Below are positions 1 through 9,779 of a stretch of 15,928 nt of DNA, piece after piece. Made by a program: the position numbers and the translations under genes. The notes beneath the pieces were generated by a model. It made no database searches. It worked only from the letters and a program-made list of their open reading frames with translations, and was not told the DNA's origin. Each line of letters begins with the position of its first letter. Within the stretch, counting starts at the first letter, position 1. The stretch comes from Burkholderiaceae bacterium (GTDB taxonomy: Bacteria; Pseudomonadota; Gammaproteobacteria; Burkholderiales; Burkholderiaceae_E), in assembly GCA_019428955.1 (NCBI GenBank), contig JAHYJF010000052.1:1-15928 (forward strand), in the 5' to 3' direction.

Positions 1-1241
1 TGACGCTCGCCCACAACGGCAATCTCACCAATTCGGCGCAGTTGAGCATCGAGATGTTCCGCCGTGACCGGCGCCACATCAACACCGCCTCCGACTCGGA
101 AGTGCTGCTCAACGTGCTCGCCAACTCCCTGCAGGAGGCCACCGTCGGGGTCTCGCTGGACCCGGCAACGATCTTTCGCGCCGTCAGTAAGTTGCACGCC
201 CGGGTGCGCGGCGCCTACGCCTGCGTGGCGGAGATCGCCGGCTACGGCATCCTCGCCTTTCGTGACCCCTTCGGCATTCGCCCGCTGTGCCTGGGAGAGC
301 GCGAAGTGCGGGGTGGCACCGAGTACCTGGTGGCGTCGGAATCGGTGGCGCTCGAGGGGCTGGGGTTTCGCCTGGCTCGTGACGTCGCCCCCGGCGAAGC
401 CATTTTCATCGACCTCGACGGCCAGCTTCACACCCAGCAGTGTGCCGACTATGCCTCGTTGAACCCGTGTGCGTTCGAGTACGTCTATTTCGCGCGGCCC
501 GATTCGGTCATTGACGGTGCCTCGGTCTATGGGACCAGGCTGCGGATGGGAGAATATCTCGCCGACCGGGTTTCGGCCATCCTGCCGCACGGCGCGATCG
601 ACGTGGTGATGCCTATTCCCGACACTTCTCGGCCGGCGGCGATGCAGTTGGCCAGCAAGCTCGGCCTCGACTACCGCGAGGGCTATCTTAAGAACCGCTA
701 TGTCGGCCGCACCTTCATCATGCCCGGGCAGGAGATCCGCAAGCGCTCGGTGCGCCAGAAGCTCAACGCCATGAGCGTTGAATTCCGGGGCAAGAACGTG
801 CTGCTGGTCGACGATTCGATCGTCCGCGGCACGACCTCGCAGGAGATCGTCCAGATGGCGCGCGATTCCGGCGCCAATCGGGTCTATTTCGCCTCGGCCG
901 CACCGCCCGTGCGCTACCCCAATGTCTACGGGATCGACATGCCGACTCCCGGCGAGTTGATCGCCCACGGTCGCGACGACGAAGAGATTCGGCTGGCGAT
1001 CGGTGCCGATGCGCTGATCTACCAGAGCGTTGACGGGATGCGCCGGGCCATCCAGGATATCAATCCGCAACTGCGCAGCCTGGACTGCGCCTGCTTCGAT
1101 GGCATCTACGTCACCGGGGATGTGACGCCGGAATATCTCGGCGGACTCGAGGCGTCGCGCCTGTCCGCGTCCCGCAGTCTCGAAGAGGATAGCGGAGGCA
1201 ACCAGATGAGCCTTCATTACCAGTCCCGTGGCGACGAGTAG
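1..1241 (+). CDS. purF: Amidophosphoribosyltransferase PurF (5' end missing)
   Basis: This enzyme catalyses the first committed step of purine synthesis, making phosphoribosylamine from PRPP and glutamine in the cytoplasm. The reading frame is open from base 3 and begins in the conserved TLAHNGNLTN segment, near residue 98 of the roughly 505-residue E. coli protein. About 97 N-terminal residues, including the catalytic Cys of the glutaminase domain, therefore lie off the window. The visible part covers the end of the glutaminase domain (RGAYACV, VASESVAL) and the whole phosphoribosyltransferase domain. Its PRPP-binding loop VLLVDDSIVRGTT starts at base 798, and KNRYVGRTFIMPGQ lies upstream of it. 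The TTG at base 42 is internal, not a start. The stop TAG at 1239-1241 is 9 nt before metZ, so the two genes are probably cotranscribed. No internal break is seen. The family call is firm; only the start is unknown. Confidence 0.96.
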   Translation, partial: TLAHNGNLTNSAQLSIEMFRRDRRHINTASDSEVLLNVLANSLQEATVGVSLDPATIFRAVSKLHARVRGAYACVAEIAGYGILAFRDPFGIRPLCLGEREVRGGTEYLVASESVALEGLGFRLARDVAPGEAIFIDLDGQLHTQQCADYASLNPCAFEYVYFARPDSVIDGASVYGTRLRMGEYLADRVSAILPHGAIDVVMPIPDTSRPAAMQLASKLGLDYREGYLKNRYVGRTFIMPGQEIRKRSVRQKLNAMSVEFRGKNVLLVDDSIVRGTTSQEIVQMARDSGANRVYFASAAPPVRYPNVYGIDMPTPGELIAHGRDDEEIRLAIGADALIYQSVDGMRRAIQDINPQLRSLDCACFDGIYVTGDVTPEYLGGLEASRLSASRSLEEDSGGNQMSLHYQSRGDE

Positions 1242-1250
1242 CGGGAGGGC

Positions 1251-2477
1251 ATGACGATGGTCGGCAAGCGCGACGATCGCAGCGGGGCTGATCCAGTTCC
1301 TGGTTTTGACACCCTGGCGGTACGCGGTGGGGTCGAGCGTACCCACTATCTCGAGCACAGCGAACCGATCTTCCTGACTTCCAGCTTCGTGTTCGAGAAT
1401 GCGGCCCAGGCGGCGGCACGGTTTGCCGGCGACGAGCCGGGATACGTCTATTCGCGGGCCAGCAATCCGACCGTGACGGCATTCCAGGACCGGCTGGCGG
1501 CGCTCGAGGGCGCCGAAGCGTGTGTTGCCACGGCCTCGGGAATGGCGGCGATCATGGCGACGGTGATGAGCCTGACCGCCAGCGGCAGTCACGTCGTGGC
1601 GGCGCGGGAACTGTTTGGCGCGACGCTGCAGATGTTCAAGATTCTGGAGCGCTTCGGCGTCGCGGTCGACTACGTCAAGGTGACCGATACCGCGCAGTGG
1701 CGCTCGGCATTGCGCCCCGAAACCAAGCTCTGCTATCTCGAGTCGCCGTCGAACCCGCTCACCGAGATCGCCGACCTGGCGGCAATTGGCGCCATCACCC
1801 GGGAGGTCGGGGTGCAGTTGGTGGTCGACAATTGCCTCTCTACACCGGCGCTGCAGCGGCCGTTGGCGCTGGGCGCCGACATCGTGGTTCACTCCGCCAC
1901 CAAGTACCTCGACGGCCAGGGCAGGGTGCTGGGCGGGGCCGTTCTGGGCGCGCGCAAATTCATCGATGAGACTCTGGTGCCCTTTGTCCGGGCTACCGGG
2001 CCGACGCTGTCGGCGTTTAACGCCTGGGTGCTGCTCAAGGGCACCGAGACGCTGGGCCTGCGCATGGAACGCCAGTGTGCCAACGCGCTCGCGCTCGCGC
2101 GCTGGCTCGAGGCCCATCCGGCCGTCGAGCGGGTGCTGTATCCGGGGCTGGAGTCCCATCCCCAGCACCGCCTGGCGATGGCCCAGCAAAGCGCCGGTGG
2201 TGCGGTCATCGCTTTCGAGGTGCGCGGTGGCGACGAACAAACCCGGCGGCGCCGGGCCTGGCAAGTGATCGACAACTGCCGGCTGCTGTCGATTACGGCC
2301 AACCTGGGTGACGTCAAGACTACGATCACTCATCCGGCCAGTACCACCCATGCGCGGGTCGGACCCGAGGCACGACTGGCGGCGGGAATCGGCGAAGGCT
2401 TGCTGCGGGTTGCGGTCGGGGTCGAGGAGGTCGCCGATCTCAGTGCCGATCTGGCGCGCGGGCTTGGCGTCGGCTGA
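1251..2477 (+). CDS. metZ: O-succinylhomoserine sulfhydrylase MetZ
   Basis: This PLP enzyme of the Cys/Met metabolism family (fold type I) makes homocysteine directly from O-succinylhomoserine and sulfide, bypassing cystathionine. The 408-residue length is usual for MetZ. Visible family motifs are VYSRASNPTV, the glycine-rich ATASGMAA segment that contacts PLP phosphate, ESPSNPL, VVDNCLSTPALQ, and the Schiff-base lysine K218 in HSATKYLDGQG. NLGDVKTTITHPAS, near the C-terminus, is also typical. Its position directly after purF matches the arrangement known in Pseudomonas and many betaproteobacteria. The purine/methionine pairing is therefore ancestral context rather than a new pathway. Two in-frame ATGs exist. 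The GGAGG at 1244-1248 is only 2 nt from ATG 1251 but 8 nt from ATG 1257, so translation may really start at 1257 (406 residues). A cystathionine gamma-synthase or O-acetylhomoserine enzyme is less likely, because the DNC and DGQG segments resemble MetZ. Confidence 0.95.
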   Translation: MTMVGKRDDRSGADPVPGFDTLAVRGGVERTHYLEHSEPIFLTSSFVFENAAQAAARFAGDEPGYVYSRASNPTVTAFQDRLAALEGAEACVATASGMAAIMATVMSLTASGSHVVAARELFGATLQMFKILERFGVAVDYVKVTDTAQWRSALRPETKLCYLESPSNPLTEIADLAAIGAITREVGVQLVVDNCLSTPALQRPLALGADIVVHSATKYLDGQGRVLGGAVLGARKFIDETLVPFVRATGPTLSAFNAWVLLKGTETLGLRMERQCANALALARWLEAHPAVERVLYPGLESHPQHRLAMAQQSAGGAVIAFEVRGGDEQTRRRRAWQVIDNCRLLSITANLGDVKTTITHPASTTHARVGPEARLAAGIGEGLLRVAVGVEEVADLSADLARGLGVG

Positions 2478-2490
2478 CAGGCGCTGCTCT

Positions 2491-2515
2491 TGACCGGGCC
2501 GGTATCCGGCCCAGG

Positions 2516-2518
<3 letters not shown>
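2491..2518. terminator. Hairpin between convergent metZ and dnaE2, possible bidirectional terminator
   Basis: The arms TGACC-GGGCCGG (2491-2502) and CCGGCCC-A-GGTCA (2506-2518) pair into a 12-bp GC-rich stem with a TAT loop and one bulged A at 2513. It sits 13 nt after the metZ stop and contains the dnaE2 stop codon (2516-2518, minus strand). Neither side has a run of T after the stem, so it is not a textbook intrinsic terminator. It may instead stabilise 3' ends or act with Rho. The location between two converging genes supports a transcription-ending role. Confidence 0.5.
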
Positions 2519-5785
<3,267 letters not shown>

Positions 5786-5805
5786 GACTGTATAAATATA
5801 CAGTC
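5786..5805. promoter_or_regulatory. LexA (SOS) operator at the dnaE2 start
   Basis: The core CTGT-ATAAATAT-ACAG lies at 5788-5803. It sits in a 20-bp palindrome with perfect 9-bp arms (GACTGTATA and TATACAGTC) and a central AA. It matches the CTGT-N8-ACAG LexA consensus of gamma- and betaproteobacteria. It touches the dnaE2 ATG (5785 on the minus strand), so bound LexA would block both the promoter and the start region. The divergent MAPEG gene starts 139 bp away on the other side and could also be influenced. Confidence 0.88.
5795..5800 (-). promoter_or_regulatory. Candidate -10 element of dnaE2 inside the LexA box
   Basis: Read on the minus strand, TATATT occupies 5800 to 5795 within the operator. 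Transcription from it would start near 5788-5789, only about 3-4 nt before the ATG. The matching -35 region, around 5818-5823, is poor (TGCCGG-like). Placement within the operator fits direct occlusion by LexA. This is inferred from sequence only. Confidence 0.4.
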
Positions 5806-5830
5806 TTTGCCGTCGTGCCGGCAGTTCGAA

Positions 5831-5859
5831 TTGTCGCTGGCCGGCGATTGCCCGATACT
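5831..5859 (+). promoter_or_regulatory. Candidate sigma70-type promoter of the MAPEG gene
   Basis: TTGTCG (5831-5836) and GATACT (5854-5859) are separated by exactly 17 bp. Each matches four of six consensus bases. A start near 5866 would give a leader of about 80 nt before the ATG at 5945. The LexA box ends 25 bp upstream of this -35, so SOS control of this gene is possible but not shown. Confidence 0.35.
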
Positions 5860-5944
5860 GGCACTCCCCTTGGTGTGCTGTGCGCGACGCTGGCCGTCGG
5901 GCATGGGAACCGTGGACCTGATCCTGGCGCAGAGGAGAAATGGA

Positions 5945-6349
5945 ATGACCATCGAGTTGAAATACCTGGCGTGGGTATGCGTGTTGACCGCCCTGATCTG
6001 GGTGCCCTACGTCGTCAATTCGGTGGCGGTCCGCGGACTGACCGACGCGCTCGGCTACGTGCCGCACATCAAGCCGCTGGCGCCGTGGGCGACGAGGATG
6101 CGTGCCGCCCACTACAACGCGGTCGAGAACCTGGTGGTATTCGCCACGCTGGTCCTGGTGGCCCATCTGGCCGGGGCCAACGGCGCGCTGACGGCCTTTG
6201 CCGCGCTGGCCTATTTCTGGTCCAGGGTAGTGCACCTGGTCGGCTATACCTTCGCCTTTCCATGGGTGCGCACGGTTTCCTTCCTGGCTGGCTTCCTCTG
6301 CCAGATGGCCATCGCCGCTCAAATCCTGCTGGCCGTCCCGGTTCGCTGA
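5945..6349 (+). CDS. MAPEG-family integral membrane protein
   Basis: This is a 134-residue membrane protein of the MAPEG superfamily, which includes microsomal glutathione transferases and leukotriene C4 synthase. Bacterial members are mostly of unknown substrate. About four membrane segments are visible: residues 5-27 (LKYLAWVCVLTALIWVPYVV), the middle stretch NLVVFATLVLVAHLAG, then ALTAFAALAYFWSRVVHLVGY and the C-terminal FLAGFLCQMAIAAQILL. The typical MAPEG signature RAAHYNAVENLVVFA lies in the first half, with RVVHLVGY later. The start ATG 5945 is supported by GAGGAG at 5932-5937, 7 nt upstream. An upstream open stretch in the same frame lacks a ribosome site and crosses the LexA box, so it was not used. 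The gene diverges from dnaE2 and is followed after 25 nt by the transporter gene. Glutathione-dependent detoxification is possible from the family, but nothing here fixes the substrate. Confidence 0.85.
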   Translation: MTIELKYLAWVCVLTALIWVPYVVNSVAVRGLTDALGYVPHIKPLAPWATRMRAAHYNAVENLVVFATLVLVAHLAGANGALTAFAALAYFWSRVVHLVGYTFAFPWVRTVSFLAGFLCQMAIAAQILLAVPVR

Positions 6350-6374
6350 GCCACTTGCCGATTACGGAACAATC

Positions 6375-7307
6375 CTGACTTCCCAAGCCATCCAACGGCG
6401 CTCCCGCCAGGCGGTCTTCGCCGGCATAGCGCTGGTGTTCGTCTGGGGCGCCAACTTCAGCGTCCAGAAGTTCGTCTTCGGTCACACCGGACCGGGCGGA
6501 TTCCTGTTCGTGCGCTACCTGATAATGCCGCTGTGCGCAGCTGCGCTGCTCACCTACCGCCATCGCCTCGCCTGGCCGCGGGTTTCGCGCGCTGACGCCT
6601 GGCGGCTGGTCGCGATCGGCCTGTCCGGGCATCTGCTCCACGTCGGCCTGGTCACCTACGGGATTTTTCTTTCGACGGCATTTTCCAGCTCGGTGATCCT
6701 GGCCTGCGGCCCGGTCTTCACCTTGCTGATCCTGCGTGCGATGCGCATCGAGACCTTGCGTCGGATGCAGGTGATCGGGGTGGCAATCGCACTGGTCGGG
6801 GTCTTGCTGTTTCTGTCGGACAAGATGTTCGGCGGCCGCTGGCGCGCCTCGGGCGGCGACCTGGTGCTGCTGGTGGCGGCGACCTTCTTCTCCTATTACA
6901 CGGTGGCCGCGAAACCGCTGATCGATCGACTGGGCAGCGTCACCGTGATGACTTACGCGACCATGATCGGCGCCGTCCCGCTGGTGCTGATTTCAATGCC
7001 GGCGGGGCTCGCCCTCGATTGGGCAGCGCTGCCGGCCACAGTCTGGTTGGGGATGCTATGGGCGGTGATCATCTCGGCATTTGGCGGCTGGCTCGCCTGG
7101 GGATGGATCAACGCAGTGCGCGGCGTCGCCCGCACCGCACCCCTGATCTACCTGATGCCGCCGGTCGCCGGCTTGGTCTCCTGGGCGGTCGGCGGCGAGA
7201 CCTTTACGGCAGTGAAACTGCTGGGCGCCGCGATAACATTGGGCGGCGTTGCGGTCGCCCAGTTCGCCGGAGAGCCGGCGCCCGCCTACCCGGTTCCGCC
7301 GGACTGA
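6375..7307 (+). CDS. EamA-family (DMT superfamily) transporter with unusual start
   Basis: This is an inner-membrane transporter of the drug/metabolite superfamily, with two EamA repeats and about ten hydrophobic segments. Such proteins commonly export amino acids or other metabolites; the substrate here cannot be told. Helix 1 reads AVFAGIALVFVWGANFSVQKFVF. The second repeat begins near GGDLVLLVAATFFSYYTVAAKPL and ends with AGLVSWAVGGETFTAVKLLGAAITLGG-type helices. The first conventional start in frame, GTG 6435, would remove half of helix 1 and has no ribosome site. The frame is open upstream without ATG, GTG or TTG. CTG 6375 gives LTSQAIQRRSRQAVFAG, a normal short basic N-terminus before helix 1, with a weak GGA at 6366-6368, so I chose it (310 residues). 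If CTG is wrong, the gene may be N-terminally damaged or contain a sequencing error between 6350 and 6435. The family call is firm. Confidence 0.88.
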   Translation: MTSQAIQRRSRQAVFAGIALVFVWGANFSVQKFVFGHTGPGGFLFVRYLIMPLCAAALLTYRHRLAWPRVSRADAWRLVAIGLSGHLLHVGLVTYGIFLSTAFSSSVILACGPVFTLLILRAMRIETLRRMQVIGVAIALVGVLLFLSDKMFGGRWRASGGDLVLLVAATFFSYYTVAAKPLIDRLGSVTVMTYATMIGAVPLVLISMPAGLALDWAALPATVWLGMLWAVIISAFGGWLAWGWINAVRGVARTAPLIYLMPPVAGLVSWAVGGETFTAVKLLGAAITLGGVAVAQFAGEPAPAYPVPPD

Positions 7308-7454
7308 ACCGCGGCGGCGCTGGCGCAGTCGGCGGAGGCAACAAAAATCTCACCTTCTCGCAGTAGAATACATCAAGTGATGGGTATCAAACCGTCCGAG
7401 TCGGATATTCGGTTCAGAACAACACCAGCGAGAACTTTTCACAGGGAGAATCTG
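7308..7454 (+). promoter_or_regulatory. Upstream region of the ugp operon
   Basis: This 147-bp gap must hold the ugp promoter. The best -10 candidate is TAGAAT at 7364-7369, but no convincing -35 lies 16-18 bp upstream, which would suit an activator-dependent promoter. No tandem CTGTCA-like Pho box was found by eye. A nested inverted repeat lies at 7390-7414: AACCG and CGGTT flank TCCGA-G-TCGGA. It could be an operator or leader hairpin. GGGAG at 7444-7448 is the ugpB ribosome site. An in-frame ATG at 7377 would add 26 residues before the signal peptide and was rejected as a start. Confidence 0.35.
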
Positions 7455-8786
7455 ATGACCAGTTTGAAACGAACTTTTGGCCGCGCCGCGATGGCATCCG
7501 CCATCGCCGGAGCGATTTTCGCGGCGGCCCCAGCGCATGCCGTGACCGAAATCCAGTGGTGGCATTCGATGGGTGGAACGTTGGGCGAGTGGGTCAATGA
7601 CCTCGCCGCCGATTTCAACAAGCAGCAGAGCGCCTACAAGGTCACGGCTGTCTACAAGGGCAGCTATGACGTTTCGATGACCGCCGGTATTGCGGCGTTC
7701 CGTGCCGGTAACGCCCCCGACATTCTGCAGGTGTTCGAAGTCGGCACCGCGACCATGATGGCCAGCAAGGGTGCGATCGTGCCGGTCGCCGAGGTCATGA
7801 AGAAAGCGGGCGTCACTTTTGATCCCAAGGCCTACGTCGACGCCGTCGCCGGTTACTACACCGCACCCAGCGGAGCGATGCTGAGCTTCCCGTTCAACAG
7901 CTCGACCCCGGTGTTCTATTACAACAAGGACGCCTTCAAGGCTGCCGGGCTCGATCCGGCGAGCCCGCCCAAGACCTGGCCGGAGGCTGTGCTGGCCGCC
8001 GCCAAGCTCAAGGCGAGCGGACACGAGTGTCCGATGACCTCGAGCTGGATGGGCTGGACCCAGTTCGAGAACTTTTCGGCCTGGCACAACATCGAGTTCG
8101 CCACCAAGGGCAACGGCATGAGCGGCCTGGATGCGCGCCTGAAGATCAACGACCCGCTGTTTGTGCGCCACATTACGAACCTCGCTAACATGTCCAAGCA
8201 GGGCCTGTTCGTCTACAAGGGTCGCGGCAACAAGGCTGACGCCACCTTCGTGTCCGGCGAGTGCGCGATGACCACCGCCTCCTCGGGGCTGCGCGGTAAT
8301 GTTTCGAAGAACGCGAAATTCGACTACGGGATCTCGACCCTGCTCTTCTATCCGGACGTGCCGGGTGCGCCGCAGAACAGCGTGATCGGCGGCGCCAGCC
8401 TGTGGGTGATGGCGGGCAAGTCTCCCGATCATTACAAGGCGGTAGCCGAGTTCTTCAAGTATCTGTCGCAGCCTGAAGTGGCGGCGGCGAGTCACAAGCG
8501 CACCGGCTACCTGCCGATCACCAAGGCGGCGTTCGCGTTGACCGACAAGAGCGGCTTCTACAAGGAGAATCCGGGCGCCGACGTGTCGGTGACGCAGATG
8601 ATCCGCAAGGTGACCGACAAGTCGCGCGGCATCCGGCTCGGCAACTTCGTGCAGATCCGCACTATCGTCGACGAGGAAGTGGAAAATATCCTCGGTGGCA
8701 AGGTCGGTGTCAAGGAAGGTCTCGGCACTGCGGTCAAGCGCGGCAACGAACTGCTCGAACGCTTCGAAAAGGCCAATAAGGGCTAA
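7455..8786 (+). CDS. ugpB: sn-Glycerol-3-phosphate-binding periplasmic protein UgpB
   Basis: This is the periplasmic solute-binding protein of the Ugp ABC importer, which captures glycerol-3-phosphate and glycerophosphodiesters. It has 443 residues, against about 438 in E. coli. A Sec signal peptide is clear: basic MTSLKRTFGR, then a hydrophobic Ala/Ile stretch, then probable cleavage after APAHA (residue 29). Conserved Ugp segments include QWWHSMGGTLG, YKGSYD, GNAPDILQVFEVGTATMMASK, PFNSSTPVFYYNKDAFKAAGLDP-like text, AMTTASSG, IGGASLWVM, TGYLPITKAAF and GIRLGNFVQIR. These contain the Tyr, Glu, Ser, Gly and Arg ligand positions known in the E. coli protein. ATG 7455 is chosen because it begins the signal peptide and has GGGAG 6 nt upstream. 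It is first in a ugpBAECQ operon and is followed by a strong terminator, which would favour excess binding protein over membrane parts. Confidence 0.97.
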   Translation: MTSLKRTFGRAAMASAIAGAIFAAAPAHAVTEIQWWHSMGGTLGEWVNDLAADFNKQQSAYKVTAVYKGSYDVSMTAGIAAFRAGNAPDILQVFEVGTATMMASKGAIVPVAEVMKKAGVTFDPKAYVDAVAGYYTAPSGAMLSFPFNSSTPVFYYNKDAFKAAGLDPASPPKTWPEAVLAAAKLKASGHECPMTSSWMGWTQFENFSAWHNIEFATKGNGMSGLDARLKINDPLFVRHITNLANMSKQGLFVYKGRGNKADATFVSGECAMTTASSGLRGNVSKNAKFDYGISTLLFYPDVPGAPQNSVIGGASLWVMAGKSPDHYKAVAEFFKYLSQPEVAAASHKRTGYLPITKAAFALTDKSGFYKENPGADVSVTQMIRKVTDKSRGIRLGNFVQIRTIVDEEVENILGGKVGVKEGLGTAVKRGNELLERFEKANKG

Positions 8787-8817
8787 GACGAGGTGAGTGC
8801 ACCCGAGTAACCTGACG

Positions 8818-8852
8818 CCGGCGGGCGCTGCGAGGCGCCCGCCGGGTTTTTT
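8818..8852 (+). terminator. Rho-independent terminator between ugpB and ugpA
   Basis: The arms CCGGCGGGCGC (8818-8828) and GCGCCCGCCGG (8835-8845) form a perfect 11-bp GC stem with a 6-nt loop. One G follows and then TTTTTT at 8847-8852. It starts 31 nt after the ugpB stop and ends 30 nt before the ugpA start. In this position it should end most ugpB transcripts and let a fraction read through into the downstream transporter genes. Confidence 0.92.
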
Positions 8853-8882
8853 GCCCCATCCAATTCTTGCAAGCCAATCATC

Positions 8883-9770
8883 GTGTCCGTCGAAAAGCGT
8901 GTCCTGTTTCGTTCGAGCTGGCTGCCCTGGGTGCTGATTGCTCCCCAGGTCGCGGTGATCACGATCTTCTTCTTCTGGCCCGCCGGGCAGGCGCTGGTCC
9001 AGTCGTTGCAGCGCCAGGACATTTTCGGTACTTCGACCGAATGGGTCGGACTGGAGAACTTTCGTCGCATCTTCAGCGATCCCTACTATTGGGACTCGTT
9101 CCAGACGACCGCGATCTTTTCGGTCCTGGTGGCCGGCCTGGGGATCACGCTTTCCCTGTTGCTGGCGGTCATGGCCGATCGCGTGATTCGCGGCGCCACC
9201 TTCTACAAGTTGCTGCTGATCTGGCCGTATGCGGTCGCCCCGGCGGTGGCCGGGGTGCTCTGGCTGTTTATGTTCGCGCCCAGCGTCGGCGTAGTCGCCT
9301 GGTGGCTGCGTGAATGGGGCTTCAACTGGAATCACATGCTCAACGGCAAGCACGCGATGGCGCTGATCGTGATGGCCGCGGTGTGGAAGCACATCTCGTA
9401 TAACTTCCTGTTCTTCCTCGCCGGCCTGCAGTCGATTCCCAAGTCGCTGATCGAGGCGGCGGCGATCGATGGCGCCGGACCCTGGCGCCGCTTTTGGACG
9501 ATCACTTTCCCGCTGCTTTCGCCGGTGGCCTTCTTCCTGCTGGTGATGAATGTCGTCTATGCCTTCTTCGATACCTTTGCCATCATCGATTCGGCTACCG
9601 AGGGCGGGCCGGGCAAGGCCACCGCGATCCTGGTCTACCGGCTCTATTACGACGGCTTCAAGGCGATGGACATGGGCAGTTCGGCAGCCCAGTCGGTGGT
9701 GCTGATGGCGATCGTCGTGGCGCTCACCGTGGTGCAGTTCCGCTACATTGAGCGCAAGGTCAATTACTGA
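8883..9770 (+). CDS. ugpA: Glycerol-3-phosphate ABC transporter permease UgpA
   Basis: This is one of two inner-membrane permeases of the UgpAEC2 importer. It has 295 residues, the same as in E. coli. Six hydrophobic segments are visible, starting with WLPWVLIAPQVAVITIFFFWPAG. The cytoplasmic EAA loop, which contacts the ATPase UgpC, reads SLIEAAAIDGAGPWRRF with EAA at residues 191-193. SYNFLFFLAGLQSIPKSL and AFFDTFAIIDSATEGGP are strongly Ugp-like, distinguishing it from maltose-type permeases. The GTG start at 8883 gives the normal N-terminus MSVEKRVLFRSSWLP. No clear Shine-Dalgarno precedes it, and the gene lies just behind the terminator, so expression may be lower than for ugpB. It is followed by ugpE after 9 nt. 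Confidence 0.96.
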   Translation: MSVEKRVLFRSSWLPWVLIAPQVAVITIFFFWPAGQALVQSLQRQDIFGTSTEWVGLENFRRIFSDPYYWDSFQTTAIFSVLVAGLGITLSLLLAVMADRVIRGATFYKLLLIWPYAVAPAVAGVLWLFMFAPSVGVVAWWLREWGFNWNHMLNGKHAMALIVMAAVWKHISYNFLFFLAGLQSIPKSLIEAAAIDGAGPWRRFWTITFPLLSPVAFFLLVMNVVYAFFDTFAIIDSATEGGPGKATAILVYRLYYDGFKAMDMGSSAAQSVVLMAIVVALTVVQFRYIERKVNY

Positions 9771-9779
9771 GGTAGCACG

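Noticed and set aside
5786..6322. N-terminal extension of dnaE2 by 178 codons.
   Set aside because: It would read through the LexA box and antisense to the MAPEG gene, and the DnaE2 family begins at the MIPDYVELHC position.
7377..7454. Earlier ATG for ugpB at 7377.
   Set aside because: It would put 26 polar residues before a clear signal peptide. The GGGAG site serves ATG 7455.
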